Assembly: GCA_026874595.1 (NCBI GenBank)
Contig: CM049309.1
Location: forward strand, 72,710,426-72,774,425
From: Sipunculus nudus
Taxonomy: Eukaryota; Annelida; Sipuncula; Golfingiida; Sipunculidae
Direction of reading: 5' to 3'
DNA: 64,000 nucleotides
The translations under genes were made by a program, and so were the position numbers. The notes under the pieces were generated by a model, which saw only the letters and a program-made list of their open reading frames with translations, searched no databases and was not told the DNA's origin. This document shows, piece by piece, positions 1 to 13,152 of the stretch; position 1 is the first letter of the stretch, and each line of letters begins with the position of its first letter.

Positions 1-2708
1 AAGAAATATTTCAAGTGGAATTATCAACCATTCTCCCCTGTTCCATACTCAAGATTCTTTTAGTATTTTTTGTTGTTGTAAATAAACCAGTTTTGTTATT
101 CTGTCAGTATTTTCTATGGTATGGAATCTTCTAGGCCTGAGTAAGCTAGCAGAGTTTAACTTGTTTAGATTTAATGAGAGCTTGGTGTTCAGCAAATGAC
201 CCATTAACATTAGTTTGCTTCAATTTCTTCTGGATTAATCCTAAAACCCTTGCAAACCAGAAATTTTTCAAGAAAGCATAAAGAATAACTATTTTCTGTT
301 CCACCTAGTTCGCAATATTTCCTTTAAAATGTTTTTTACCAATTACAATGCAACTATTATCACATGAGGTTATGTGGTGATTTATTATGATTTAAACAAG
401 TATGAATTCAATATATTTTCTTTGCGAATCCTGAGCAGTGATGACAAGCTGCTGAAACTGTGGTGTCATTTAAATGGTTATTTACATTATTTCTTTTTAT
501 CCTGGAGAGACTATGTATGTGACATTACAATTCTACCACTTACAAATACCATTGTGACATCATCTTTGTGTCATCAAATGTATGGAATTCAAGATCACAA
601 ACCTAGGCTGTCATAAATATGTCAGGTATTTGTTAAGTTATATTTCGTTTTCAATTGATTACCTGTATATGGAATTCATACAAGAGAGAGTATTATTTTG
701 CTGTCAGATAATCACCATATTTGTTTTAATTGCCCAAGGCCATCTTCAAAAGATAAGTTTTTGCATTGTCTACAAAATTCTCATGAAAAATCAGGTGGAC
801 TAGGGTAGTGGAATGGAATTTACATATCATTCTTATCATATGATCATCTTCATCCTCTTTCAAAGACAGTGCCACCTACTGGCCATAGACTTGTACCTAA
901 AAAAATCATTAATTGATAAATGTACAAGATACAACCCCCCCCCCCCCCCTTTCAAAAATCCACATGTGATACCTGCTGTTATTTTAAGGTAACAACATCA
1001 TCCAAAGTTAAACCTGTTCAAGTGAATGAAGTTTTATTATTTTCACCCACAGGAATTTGACCTCCACACAACATAATTTCCTGTATTGATAGTTACTGGA
1101 ACTCTGTCTGTGAAGGTTAAAGGTGTCCTTCTTTAAAATGCAGGCTGTTAAATTAAGTTTGGAAACTCGGTCACTGGGGGAATCTTGGGCCACTGAGTGT
1201 TTAATTGAATAAACCTCGGTGCACAAAGACTGCCGGAGTCTGAAAAGGCTGATGTGTTGCTTCTTGATTCTCTTTGTGATCAAAGACGATTTCTAATTTA
1301 TTTGAATAAACAAGAGAATTTATCAATATTTAGTTATTTACTCTTGAAACCTTGAGAGGTCAGGCTGATACATGACTATTTTATGTAGTGCTATTTATTC
1401 ATGTTCGGGAATGGAGTTTCATTATTTTACCCTCCCTGTTGGAGTGTAAGGTTTTAGCACGGGTCCCAGTTGTAATTAAGGGTTTTAACACAAAGTGCTT
1501 TGTGGGAACTGCAGTGGTGATCCTGAGTAGCATTTATCACAACCATCGTAATGTTGAAAGCTCAAAACACTTAATGTGATATTTTTTTCTGGATGCGGCA
1601 AGGTTATTCTTTATGTCACCCAAGCAGAGTATTTACCAGTGATGCTACCTGCAGTGAGCTGGGAGTTTTATCATTGTTCTGTTACTCTGAAGCCCGGTCT
1701 CCTGCAATTTGATGCTGTGGTTCGGAGGCTGGCGCTCACCAGCAAGACAGTGTTTGCCAGCACCTCATTAATCCGTGGATACGAACGGGAAGAGGAGCTG
1801 TAAGCTTAGATGTGATAACACACGCCCCATTATCCATGTACAAGGAACTCCAGGTAGGGAGCAGGGATGCATGTATATGACGTGTGCCGTTCACTGCGAC
1901 AGCGGGTGTTGTGTTTATTAGTTATGTCAGCAGACAACCCTGGTAATATTGTGTTGCATAGAGTGAGAGAAATATTTTAGATCTGCTACAGGACAGTATT
2001 GATTTTGTTCAGTATTGTTGCAGGCAGAAATGGAACTTCCAAGATGCTCATTTAATGGTCCATAGGCATCTGCCCCAGCCTTTAATTACATGTTTAAAAG
2101 GCAATTTGATATTATAGCCAGTAAATGATATAACGAGATCTGCCCCGGCCAGGTAAACATTGACAACATCGTCACGAACATACTGTCTGTTATGTAAGTG
2201 GTCATGTGCTTGGTTTCAGTGTCCTGACCCGGACACAGGTCTGATCACATGATCATCCCAGGTCCAATGGTATATGTAGATTATCCAGGTTTTTTATGAT
2301 ATCTTGTTAAATAATTGAGGTTAAGCTCTGGACCAGCAAGGTCATGTTCAGCTTGCCTTATTGTTTCACAGCAGCACTGTGATAGTCAGATGCAGCTGCT
2401 GTGCAGACTGTCAATATTTAATACACCAACAAGATTCAGTTAATAAACACATCACTCATTTTTGACAAGCTTCAGACTGTGCCAGCTTTAATCGATGTGG
2501 TCTTACAAAGATAAGCGTGGTATAACACACACATTGGTTTAATTCCTTTTTTATGCCTAGCTGATCGTCCCAGTCGCAGTATTGCCCATCAATGACTCCT
2601 CGGCATCCTATAGAAATATACTATATAAATAACCCCATGTGATGTCTCCTCATCCTTGCCTATGATGATCTTTTATAACACAGACAAAGGTTATATATTC
2701 ACCAGCAT
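1..2708. other. No gene or repeat recognised
   Basis: AT-rich sequence with a 15-C run at 935-949. The stretch 1560-1960 is more GC-rich and has a 75-codon open frame (1576-1803) with no recognisable product; it could be a conserved non-coding block. Confidence 0.5.
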
Positions 2709-3360
2709 TTAACATTTTTAGACCCTGCTTGAATAAGCGTTTGCTCAATGGTAATCACCTAGTCCGTCCATCCATCTGTCTGTCTGTCAGGTCATTCGTC
2801 TGTTTCTGGATGATAATTCCTGTTTTGTTTGACATATTGGTTTCAAACATGATTTGTATATGGCCCACCACTAATGTAAGAACTCTTATGGATTTTGAGG
2901 TCAAAGGTCAATGTCATAGAGCCCACATCTTTGAAAAAAAATTAAAAGTCCTACTATTTTACCAAAACCTTCAATCTTTCACAAATGGATCATCTACCAA
3001 TAAAGGAAGTGCACTGTTGATTCTCAGGTCCAGAGGTCATAGGTCAGGGTCACTGCACCCACTCTTCTAAACAGCTTGTTCAAACATTTTAAGCCGAAGT
3101 TTTCATCCCACACCTTCCATCTTTCACATATGGCTTCCCTACCAAATGGAGAAGAATACTTTTAGTTTTGAGGCCACAAAGGGAAAGGTCAAGGTCACAC
3201 CACCCACTTCTTGAAAAGCATGTGGAAGCATTTACAACAAACCTTCCATCTCAAACCTTCCATCTTTCACTTATGGCTTCCTAACAATAGGGGAATAACC
3301 ATATTGATTTTGACATCACAATGTCAAAGGTCAGGGTAACAGGACCATCGTATGATAACA
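2709..3360 (+). repeat. Diverged tandem array, about 130-150 bp period, with GTCCGTCC head
   Basis: A GCTTGAATAAGC head and a GTCCGTCCATCCATCTGTCTGTC tract (2760-2795) precede three diverged units, each with 'ccttc(c/a)atctttcacataTggcttcct' and 'aaaggtcaaggtcac'. This resembles the HL elements' layout. The open frame at 2729-3070 is a shadow. Confidence 0.6.
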
Positions 3361-3431
3361 TGCTGACCATACAAACAGTTTAATTCATCTGATGTAATTA
3401 TGCCTCTGTTGCTGGGGATACTCCACTCTAT

Positions 3432-5479
3432 ATACCGTATTCGACGTAATAAGTGCCCCGGGCGCTCTCAAAATTAATTTTTTCCAAATTTTTTATACCC
3501 TAATAAGCGCCCCCCCCCCCCCCCCAACATCTGCCAACTTCCAAAGTGCATTACGATCCACCAATTTAACACTGCGGCTTGTGTACACGTGTTTGACTTC
3601 ACAGCACATTCAGGACAATTCAGAAAAAAACAATGATCATTTAACAATGGTTGTGTAATCCAAGTGATACCGATTTGCAGACGATTCTATTTTGTGTTGC
3701 ATGAGAGAATTGTCTGAATGACTACAGTTCGAGATTTCCTTTGCAGGTGAAGAGGAAAAATAAGGATGGTAATAAATGAACGCTTTTATAAAAGTCAACG
3801 CCTTATAAGGTAACAGAATATATAAAATGTTCATATAAAAATATGTAAAACAGTATTTATTTGAATGATGAAAAAAAATAATACGGGACATCGGTACCTC
3901 GATTATGTCAGTCACATTGCGCAAATACCATTGACAGCTGAGCTGATTAATGACATGGAATGGCATCAACAATAATTGTCTTTTTTGTCTTTCATTGTGC
4001 TTGATATTACATGCAAAAGTTTAAAAAAAAACTGAAATACTGACCCTCAGACTCCAGCGTATTATATTTACTTCAGTGCGTATACAAACCAAATCCATGG
4101 TTTTGTTTTAAAATTGTAAGGAAATTTGTCATATTTATATCCCGCGGAAACACGGTCCCTTTCTTGAACTTTGTTGACCCGTTATAATACATTCATTTTT
4201 CGACGTAGTCCAATAATACAAGCTTGACAAACATTGTCACCTGAGGAAAGGCCACTTCATATTTATAATTATAATGCGCTACTAGTTGTCTTGTAATTGA
4301 AGTGCCATGAGCGAGTCTCCGTGTATGTCAGTGTGCAAGCCAGCTGACAGCGTCCACATTCACTGTACTCGTGAACATTTTACGCAGTAAATACGGCACC
4401 ATATGAAAAAATCATCCATGTTTTAACATGCATATTTCGTGCTACTGGATGGCACTTGGTTAGGCAATTTTCCTGCATCCCTTGTGCGAGCGCTGTATAC
4501 ACACAGATTAACCCAGGGCACTGGGATCTTGAGTACATGGGTAAGCCCTGCATGTTGTCAGCGGCATCGACAATTATATCACCGTGTACATGTTCCAAGT
4601 GAATTGCCAAGACATTTTTTGGCAAAAAATACATTAAAACTTATATATTATCAGGATTGGGAATTCCGTTTTGGTCTGTCAATTCCGCAGTTCCGTCCGC
4701 GGTCGCATAAATTCACTGGCTCTACTGTCAGCTAGAAGGGCTTTCATATATTGATTCAGTTAAAATCCCTGTGTCAATGCGGCAAGGGCAAACCTTTTCT
4801 TACCAATTATTTAACTATGTGCACATGGAAATTTGATGTATAAATGATAAATTCAAACAAAAACAAAGCATTGTAATGTTCTTTATTGAGTGTATATTAC
4901 CACCATACGGACATGATGATGATCACTGATATTCACGGCGTCAAGTTCGGCCGACGTAATAATTCAAATTGCCGTTAATTATCCTTGGCGGCCCTGAGGA
5001 CGCTGAGAAACTTGTACCAGTGTATAAGACGGCCGCCCTTCTTTGCCAATATTTTAGGATAAAATTTATCGTCCTGTACACGAGCAAATATGGTAAGTAA
5101 AATATATTTCATTGCATAATACATCCACATACGTACCTGAATTCAGGTCACCCGATTAGCATGGCCACCTGCGGGGTCTGCCTTCACGGACACCGTCATT
5201 CAGTGTTATCTATGATACACTTGACCACTGATTCTGTTATGTGTAAATAATACTATTATTATATTAGATGATAAAGCTTAACGGAGAATGAATAAAAACT
5301 GGTGGTAACTTTTAAGCTTGGCGGGGAGAAATGAAAGCATTACGTTGTCCTGTGTTATATTGGCTAAGGAGAAAAGTGAGGTTAGGATGGCTCATCCTTT
5401 AGTTTCATAGAGTGATCTCCCAAATCCGGTGGGGGGGGGGGGGGGGGGGGGGGGGCGCTTATTACGTTAAATACGGTAT
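3432..5479. mobile_element. DNA-transposon-like element with ~28-bp terminal inverted repeats
   Basis: Left end ATACCGTATTCGACGTAATAAG followed by TGCCCC; right end is the inverse (GGGGCGCTTATTACGTTAAATACGGTAT). About 25 of 28 positions match. A second inward copy, TAATAAGCGC, leads into a 16-C run (3510-3525). The right end has a 25-G run (5431-5455) directly before its CGCTTATTA. The body of about 2 kb has no recognisable transposase. Open frames at 3637-3972, 4380-4634 and 4439-4735 match nothing I know. A target duplication is not clear. Confidence 0.6.
5431..5455. repeat. Poly-G tract, 25 bases
   Basis: Lies just inside the right inverted repeat of the 3432-5479 element, mirroring the poly-C run at 3510-3525. 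Confidence 0.95.
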
Positions 5480-5528
5480 TCATACATGACTGTCAGTGAT
5501 TCAAATGTTAAAGTCTTTGTTAAATTAT

Positions 5529-5600
5529 TGTATCCCAAGACAAAGTCAGAGAATACTTTGGTTTTATAAGGGACCCCCCGCCGCCACTGCTGCAGAAAAA
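5529..5600 (+). mobile_element. HL5 5'-end fragment
   Basis: TGTATCCCAAGACAAAGTC followed by a degraded hairpin arm, TTTT and a CCCGCCGCCAC patch, matching the first 70 bp of HL5. The remainder is absent. Confidence 0.6.
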
Positions 5601-5839
5601 TAAGTACTGCATCTGTTTCCTTCAAATCTGACACAACAATCTCCACCAAGATGTTGGACAAGTTCAAACATTTGTGACCTTGGCCCTGTTACATGTGTAT
5701 ATATACTTTAGAAGAAGGGTACCTATTTTTGAAGGGGGTAAGCTTTATATGTCTGGGGATACTAAAGCATCGGAGGGAATGCCAGAAATTTCTAGTTTAA
5801 CATGGATTGTACAAGCAGTTATGAAATCCAATTGAGGCA

Positions 5840-5995
5840 CTCACCATGGCTTGGGTTATAGCGTTCTATTGGTTCTATAGGTGGAGGAAACAGGACCTGG
5901 AGAAAACCATGGACCATGAACAGGCCACTACAACCCTCTCACAGAGCCACACTAGGAATCAAACCCAAGTCACCAGTGGGGAGAGGCCGTTTTCT
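5840..5995 (-). mobile_element. SINE-like relic with tRNA-like box
   Basis: Shares 'ggagaaaacca', 'cactacaac' and '(a)ggaatcaaacccaagtcaccag' with 27805-28020. On the minus strand this reads as a B-box-like GGTTTGATTCC preceded by a tRNA-like stretch. This is a degenerate member of a common mollusc-type tRNA-related repeat; the family name is not certain. Confidence 0.45.
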
Positions 5996-6729
5996 TTTTC
6001 CTATATGTATATGTAATAACTGACTAATAGCAGATACATATCAATGATTAAACCTGCTGAAAGAGTGAACTGTGAAGTTTTTAATTCAGATGATGAAAGT
6101 TACAAGGGTAAGAAATTTTCTGAGTTGAGTAGAAAGCCAGTTCAAGACCTTTTTGGCTTTGAATATGAAGGAACATTCACCAACATTCTTATGGCACTTA
6201 AGAAAATTTTCAGCTGCTAACTGTAGGCTGTTCATTTTTCTGGGAAATATGGTACTCTGGTACTTTGTAGGTATTATTTACTTGGTAACTGACAAAATCT
6301 TGCTAACCTCCCTCTTGTACCCCCCCCCCCCACCCCTCCCATCAGTGTGGGTGTTGATCGTTAATCAGTACACTGGTTCAGTGAAAGTGTCTCTCAATAT
6401 GGCTGCAGTCTGGGCATTGGAACCCAATACACACAGTGTGTGCTGCATAATTTTATTGCTGGAGCTTTGGACTACATAAATGAACTAGAAATGTAGTCTG
6501 AGCCTCCATATACCTCAACCTGGATCCTGATCAAACTTAGCTTTCTGATACATAGTGTCATGGTTCAAACTTCATACTGTGATGACAGCTATTTAAGCTA
6601 TATATTATAGGTAGCCCATAACACGTTATAATAAATAATCCCCAGTCAAGGAGCTGCCTTTCTCACAATGGCATATAATCATTATAATTAAAGATACATA
6701 ATGGTGATCTAGATTACCTGAAAATTTAA

Positions 6730-6904
6730 TACAGTGGAACCTGTCTAAAAGACCACCTGTCTAATAAGACCACCCCTGAGTGAATTGAATGCTTTAACAT
6801 TGGTTATACCTGACATATCTAACTAGACCACCTATAAAATAACCTTTGTAATAAGACAACCTTTGGGACTTGCCAAAAATGGTCTTATTACACAGGTTGC
6901 ACTA
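6730..6904. mobile_element. pogo/Tigger-like MITE
   Basis: TA followed by CAGTGGAACCTGTCTAAAAGACC; right end GGTCTTATTACACAGGTTGCAC then TA. The inverted ends match at most positions, and the CAGTGGAACC type of terminus with TA targets is typical of the pogo/Tigger branch of Tc1/mariner. It is about 175 bp and non-coding. Confidence 0.6.
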
Positions 6905-8289
6905 GATTAATTCTTGGATGTTGTCCTTACCCTTTGCAATAGTTCATCAGTATCCTTTCAAAACTTTTAGTGTACAGCTGCTAATGGATAAACGATTGAA
7001 CAAAGAAGAAATCATAATACCTCGATCACCACCAAGCGAAGACATCATGCATCATGAAAGTTTTAGAATTTATTATCTCTTTCAATCAGCAGTGAGGAAA
7101 ACAGTGTGAAAGAAAAACATACTCTGGTGATGGTTTCCCGTTGCACATTTCCTGAGAGCAATATCACTAAAAGCCAAAATGGCTCCACAGGAGAGAATTG
7201 CAGTCTGAAACCAGATCACATTATGCTCGTTCCAAGTACTTATTTCTGAGTGTAAAGTTTGGGATGATGAAGGTCAATAGAAAACACCTGCTGCTTCACT
7301 TAAACTAGTTGTTTTGTCGTCCGAACAAAGAGTGTCCGGGCACAATTGCATACATGTTGTCAGCTGTATCAAACTTTCACAGAAAAAAAAAATCTGGCAC
7401 CAAGGGTCAGGTGTCAAAGCCTTGTGGTGGATTTGAGTTAAATGGCAGCTAGATAGGTTCACTGCCATTTAATATCAGAGGGGCCGCGCTGACATTTCGA
7501 ACAGTAGGTGTTATAGAAGAAAATCACAAAAATGGATATGATTAAGAAAAAAAATGGCTTGTCCTTGCATAGATTTTATGAGTATGAGTGTGTGGATGGT
7601 GTAAAAACTTGTCACTTGAAATTGAAGTTATAAATTTTACTGAGCTCTACAAACATGTTTACTATATCTCAGAATTTTAAAATTTTTTTCAGGTATTTTT
7701 CTTTCCATCTTCCTTCCTTCTTAGGGTTTCCTGTGATCTCCTTCCTCTCTTTTTCTGTCTTTCCTTCATATTTTCTTCCCAGTGTCACTCCCTTTACTGC
7801 TTTCATCATTAGGTATGTTTAAAGAAGAATGATTTTTTTTGTACCTGTCAGTCTACCAGTAAAAAATATGTGGGATTTAAATCACTGATGATGTCAGTCT
7901 CATCCGACTTTATACTTGTCTTCCTAGTGTTTTGGGCCTGTTCATTCTTGTAGCTTTTCTTTGTCACCAGGGAGCATACAACCCAAGCTGCTGTAATAGG
8001 TGCTAGAAGGTAAAATAATGCTACATTTGCCTGCCTCCCATTATGATTACCAGTACCCACTCACTCCTGGGTCGAGAGAGAGTACAGAAGGTCAGAAAGG
8101 GACACTAACATACAACCTTGTAGTCACAAATCCAGTTACTCCACAAGCTCATGAGTCCTGCTTTCAGACTGGAGTAAACATTTATAATTACTTGTGACTG
8201 AAGTATTTAACTCCTTCTTTCATCTCTTGTAAGTACACTGAAATAAGAATTACCATGGATATATATGATTAAACATACCAGTAGTTATT
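6905..8289. other. No gene recognised
   Basis: AT-rich, with a pyrimidine-rich patch at 7700-7790 (CTTCCTTCC/TTTCTGTCTTTCC). Short open frames look random. Confidence 0.5.
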
Positions 8290-9130
8290 AGGTCCTTGAT
8301 TGCCAAGACCGTCTGTCTGTCTGTCATGGAGTCCATCTGTCAGTGGCATCTGTCAGTGACGCTTTGATTTGCAGGCATTGTGTCAATGAGTATATATTTG
8401 ATCTTTCTCAAATTCACTGGGATGATTGGTGCCTATGAGGGTTCCAGACTTGTGGAACAATAGACCTGTCTGAATTTCAGGATGACCACCAGAGCACAAT
8501 CTATGATTTTCTTTTATGCACAATATCTCAGCATAAATATGCTTGATCTTTTTCAAATTCACAAAAGTGATTGGTGCCAAATAAGGGGTCCAGATCTATC
8601 AAATAACAGATTGTCCAAATTACAATATGGCCACCAGTGCTTAATCAGTGGTTTTCTTTTCTTGCACAAAATCTCAACGAGAATATGCTTAGTATTTCTT
8701 AAAGTCACAGGGATGATTGGTGTTATGAGGGCTCTGCACCTATCCAATAACAGACCTGTCCGAATTCCAATATGGCCACCAGAATTAGTGAGTTTCTTTC
8801 ATGCGCAATGTTTTAAAGAGAATAGCTTAATTTTTCTCAATCTACAGGGATGATTAGTGCCTATAACATAAGGGCTCCAGCCCTCTCAGTTTCAGACCCA
8901 TCCAAAACCAATATGGCTGACACAGTGCATTCATGGATTTTCGTTTTCGAAAATTTAATAGATTATTGAGACCCATGATAGGATGTATACTATGACATTT
9001 TAGACTGTTAAATTCAGTATGGCTGCCAGGCAAAAATTTTAAAATCCTTTCACAATAATTCTTTAGATCTTTTCATGATTTACATTGTTTGTGCAGATAA
9101 ATTTCAGATCAATCTGACATCCAGTATGGC
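8290..9130 (+). repeat. Tandem array, about 145-bp period
   Basis: A GTCTGTCTGTCTGTC tract at about 8311 is followed by units starting near 8399, 8545, 8692 and 8828. Each holds 'ttctcaaattcacagggatgattggtg', 'cagacctgtccgaatt' and 'aatatggccaccag'. Two looser units follow to about 9130. Open frames on both strands here are shadows. Confidence 0.75.
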
Positions 9131-10616
9131 CATAGGGCTGCCATTTTCAGAAACTGGCAACTGCAGGGACTTATAGTTTATGATCAAGATATTTAAACAG
9201 CAGTGGCTGATATCCAGCAATGCAACATGTTTGTGTCTTTATGACGTCATAGCTTGTGAAATTTTAGGCTTAAGATCATAGGTCATGGCCACTTCAGTTT
9301 TAACTTATTGTATTTATTACCTCAGGAATACTTTGAATTGGTACATTGGCTCAAATACCAAGTGTATTAGATACAAAGGTGAGATGCCTGGGGATGGGAG
9401 TATATGCATGTATGACTACAACTATACACGATGATTGTGCCATTCAATATCTCCTTTCTGCATCATCTCTGGTGCATTGTTCTTCCAATATTTTTCCATT
9501 AGTATAACAGTGCTAGGTCTGGAGGCAGTTTAGTCATGAAAAAGCTTATATTCAAGGTATGTTTCTATATTTGCCTGCACAGGTAAGTTCTTAGCAGTGT
9601 TTGAAAAAGAATTCCTGACAGGACCTTGATATATGGTAAGTTTACAGTTAGATTTAATGGGTTGAGTGATTGTGTTCAAACACATGACTAAGTGTGTTGA
9701 TGGAGACTGAAATTCTGATATATGAAAATGCAGCATCAAATAGATTATTAGCTCAGCTGAATATAAGAGTCATCTGAGCTATAGTGATGGTCCTTTGTCT
9801 GCCATCCAGCCGTCTGCTTATAAGGCACGTTTTGAAACTGTTGGACCTACACATCCAAAATTCTACATACAGTTTGATGTCCCCAAGTTCTCCTACAAAA
9901 CCGAAAACTGGGTCACTGCGACTTCATCCCTTTGAGATTTTAAGGAAAAACCATTGTTTTCAAGTAAAAACCTGTTACACTTCAAAACTGCCCACTGTGA
10001 AAACTACTGGTGTTAATGTATTAATGTTTTAAAAAAAACATTCCTGCATACATATCCTATGTACATCAGAGAAATTAGGTCAATATTGTTAAATTGTTGG
10101 AAGTTATGGGCTCAAACATAATGCACTTTGTCAAAAAAACTGGAAATATGTTTAATCTCCTAACAAGATAATTGTTGAAGCTAGAGATTTTTTCCCCTTA
10201 GGATATATCTTTATGTAATCAAGATTTTATTGCATACAAGAAATCAGATCAGAATTTCGTAAATGTTTTAAGTTATTAGCATAATTGTAAAATCAGTACC
10301 TTAAATTTGGCCCAGCTTTGACCATGGCACATTTTTTTCATATAAGCACTATTGTTTTAGTTTTCACAGTGTGTATAAATAAGGATTTAATCTTTTCAAA
10401 TCTGAAATTGAAAATAAAAGCTTAAAAATTGGGCTAGCAATTGAATTTTTATTTGGAGGCCCTATTGTATGGACTTGCAGTGTCAATCACCAGGCAGCCC
10501 ACTTCTGGTCACTTCAGCCTTGCCTGGGTAACCTCATTAGTAAGGCAACACTGGTTGAGCACCCCTGCTGTCACAGGTGTACAGTAATTCTCATATCATC
10601 CATTCCCCACTCCCCT

Positions 10617-10618
<2 letters not shown>

Positions 10619-10677
<59 letters not shown>
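10619..10677. repeat. (AC)n microsatellite
   Basis: Uninterrupted AC repeat, about 29 units, inside HL1 copy 1. The poly-His/Thr open frame over it is not a gene. Confidence 0.95.
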
Positions 10678-10680
<3 letters not shown>

Positions 10681-11336
10681 CATATTCACAAAGTGTAATG
10701 CAATATTTTTTTATTGTTTGAACTTTATTTTCTTAATTTTAAAGCTGTTTTCACTCCATTGTACCAAACTTTGCTTGAGATAGTAATTGAAGGACTAATA
10801 CAGAGGTAATGTAGCATGTTTAAAGATATTAATTTCCTTTTAAATAATTTTAACAAATTAAAATATAAATAAACCCATCAGTATGCATTAATTGATAATT
10901 TATGAGCCAAATTTTTGATTGGGGCAATTGAGATTTGTGAATTCTTAATCTAGCTTTATTTTCAGATATTTATTGTTTTGTTATCAGATGTATTTTGTGG
11001 TAAAAAAATAAATACATTTGATGCATAATGTGGTGTAAGCTGACAAAATAGGGATAAATGATGAATGATGATTCAGTTTAGAATTGTGAATCAACTTATG
11101 TAAAAAATTAATGCAAGTGTTCTGCATTCTATATTTTAAGTATATAGCTGTAAATTGGAATAGGTTCAATCTAATAAATGTTATATTTAAGCCATGATTC
11201 AAATGTTTTGAATTTGCATTTGGAAATATGTTAAAACTTTTTTTAGAATTATAAATTATATAGCACTGTTTTTGTTGGTCAGATGTATCCTTTCATATAA
11301 CTCTCAGGCCCATCATTTTTTTTTTCCTTATTTCAT

Positions 11337-12511
11337 TGTATCCGCCAAAATAGAGTTTTGCGGATACTATGTTTTCAGCCCACCGCCGCGGCCGCGGCGA
11401 AGGTGTCCAGAGAACTCCTTCGTAACCGCTGGGCAGAATTTTACGAAACCCGGGATTATGTTCAGGTCACAGGTGAACTGCTGCGCCCCGATTTTGTTTT
11501 GACCTCTGACCTTTCCTCTGCGCTCTGCGTCCGTTTGTGCGTCTGTTTCAACACATAACCCACATATCTTGGGAACCGTTTGACCGATCAAGAAAATTGT
11601 TTTGCACAAATGTAGCCCTTGGAGAGCTTTATAACATACACAAAAATGGTGGTGCCACCTGCAACCATGTTTGCACAGTGTCCGTCTGTTTGTCTGCCTT
11701 GGGTTAAAATCACTCATATCTCTGCAGTGGTTTGACTAATTCACCTGAAATTTGGCATGCATATACATCCTGGATAGCTTTTCTGATTTTATGACAGGTG
11801 GCGCCACCTACTTTCACGTTTACGCTGCAGACATCCAAGCTCACATCTCGGGAACCGTTTGACCGATTGGGCCAAAATTTTTGCATGTGTATAGATCTCA
11901 CATAGCTCTTTATCATACGCAAAACTGGTGACACCACCTGCAGCCATTTTTGCACAGCTCCCGTCTGTTTGTCTGCCATGGGATAAAATCACTCCTATCT
12001 CGGCAGTGGTTTGACATATCTGCCTAAAATTTTGCAGATTTATACATCCCCGACAGCTCTCTAGATTTTATGACAGGTGGCGCCACCTGCATTCTAGTTT
12101 ATGCAGCAGACATCCAAGCTCATATCTCAGGAACTGTTTGACCAATTGGGCCAAAGTTTTGCATGTGTATAGTTCTCACATAGCTCTTTATCATACACAA
12201 AACTGGTGGCGCCACCTGCAACCATTTTTGCACAGCGTCCATCTGTTTGTCTGCCACGGGCTAAAATCACTCATATACATGTAGTGGTTTGACTTATCTG
12301 CCTTAAATTTTGCATATATACAAATTGGACGGCTTTCTGGATTTTGTGGCAGGTGGCACAACCTACATACACAATTTGGTTGCAGACATCCATGCTAATA
12401 TGCAACACTTCACTATATTTCCCCTTGCCACTCAATCCATGCCTCACTTCACCCGTTCCACTCTGATTTCGGGGGATACACGTAGTCACTTGTCGACTAC
12501 CCGAATTCTAG
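11337..12511 (+). mobile_element. HL2 copy 1, Helentron-like element nested in HL1
   Basis: Begins TGTATCCGCC and folds at once into a hairpin (GTATCCGC...GCGGATAC). A GC-rich patch (CCGCCGCGGCCGC) follows, then about 2.5 tandem units with a period of 278-279 bp (phrase AAAATCACTC at 11706, 11985 and 12263). Near the 3' end, GGATACAC inverts the 5' TGTATCC. It is followed by the hairpin GTAGTC-acttgtc-GACTAC and the end CTAG, then TT. It contains three exact GGTGGCGCCACC palindromes. Open frames on either strand across it are by-products of the repeats. Confidence 0.75.
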
Positions 12512-13123
12512 TTATTAAATGGTTTCAGGTCACAATTTTCATGTATTACACAGTGCAATATGTACTTATCAGATGTAGTTTATGCTCATTTGATAATGGA
12601 AAATTTTAATTTTTTTTACATCATTTTATTTCAGTAAATAAATGTGTATTATTAAACATCAGCTAATCTTCAATTTCTTCCTTATTCTATAATTGACAGG
12701 GGTTTATACATTCCCAGTGGAGTGGTTATTTCATGCACATGTTACTGTCACATAGCTGAACTACTGATACTTGATACTTTATATTTGATCATGAGAGGCC
12801 CCTGCATCTCTGATATAGTTCATTATAGTGCTCAGTATTAGTTTGGCTAACATTTATTTAGTTTTTGATAGCACCACCATTTCCTATTAGCTTTTCAAGT
12901 GCTTATTTATATAATAAAAAAATAGAAAAAAAGTATATTTTGCATTTGCCATTTTATTAAAATTCAGCTATATAGATCTTGCATTTGCTAAAAATTAAAA
13001 AAAAAATCAGCTGAGCACCATGACCCTTGGTTCACTTGTTTTTTAGGTGATGTAATTTTCTTTAAATGATCCAGATGCAAAAAAACCCCAAAATTATGTA
13101 ATTGTAAAGCTATCCCCCTCACT

Positions 13124-13152
13124 CCCCCCCCCCCCCCCCCACACACACACAC
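13124..13152. repeat. Poly-C then (AC)n tract
   Basis: Seventeen C followed by six AC units. Similar C runs occur at 935-949 and 6320-6330. Confidence 0.9.

Larger units (their letters stand above)
9750..13038 (+). mobile_element. HL1 copy 1, Helentron-like non-autonomous element (interrupted by HL2)
   Basis: Starts with AGCTCAGCTGA inside a 5' hairpin (AGCTCAG ... CTGAGCT, 9750-9780). A perfect inverted copy of its terminal 10 bases, TCAGCTGAGC, lies at 13007-13016. It is followed by an imperfect hairpin (TGACCC TT GGTTCA) and ends in CTTG before a T-run. The body shares long stretches with 39573-40160 (for example the 'cacgttttgaaac' and 'gaccatggcac' blocks). An (AC)n microsatellite (10619-10677) and a complete HL2 copy (11337-12511) are inside. 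It carries no coding capacity. The architecture matches Helentron/Helitron2-type non-autonomous elements; the family assignment is inference. Confidence 0.7.

Noticed and set aside
10577-10783. Open frame with a poly-(Thr-His) run
   Set aside because: It is the (AC)n microsatellite read in one frame.
11367-11992. Antisense open frames of 89-116 codons
   Set aside because: They lie entirely in HL2 and recur in shifted form in the other HL2 copies, so they reflect the repeat and not a gene.
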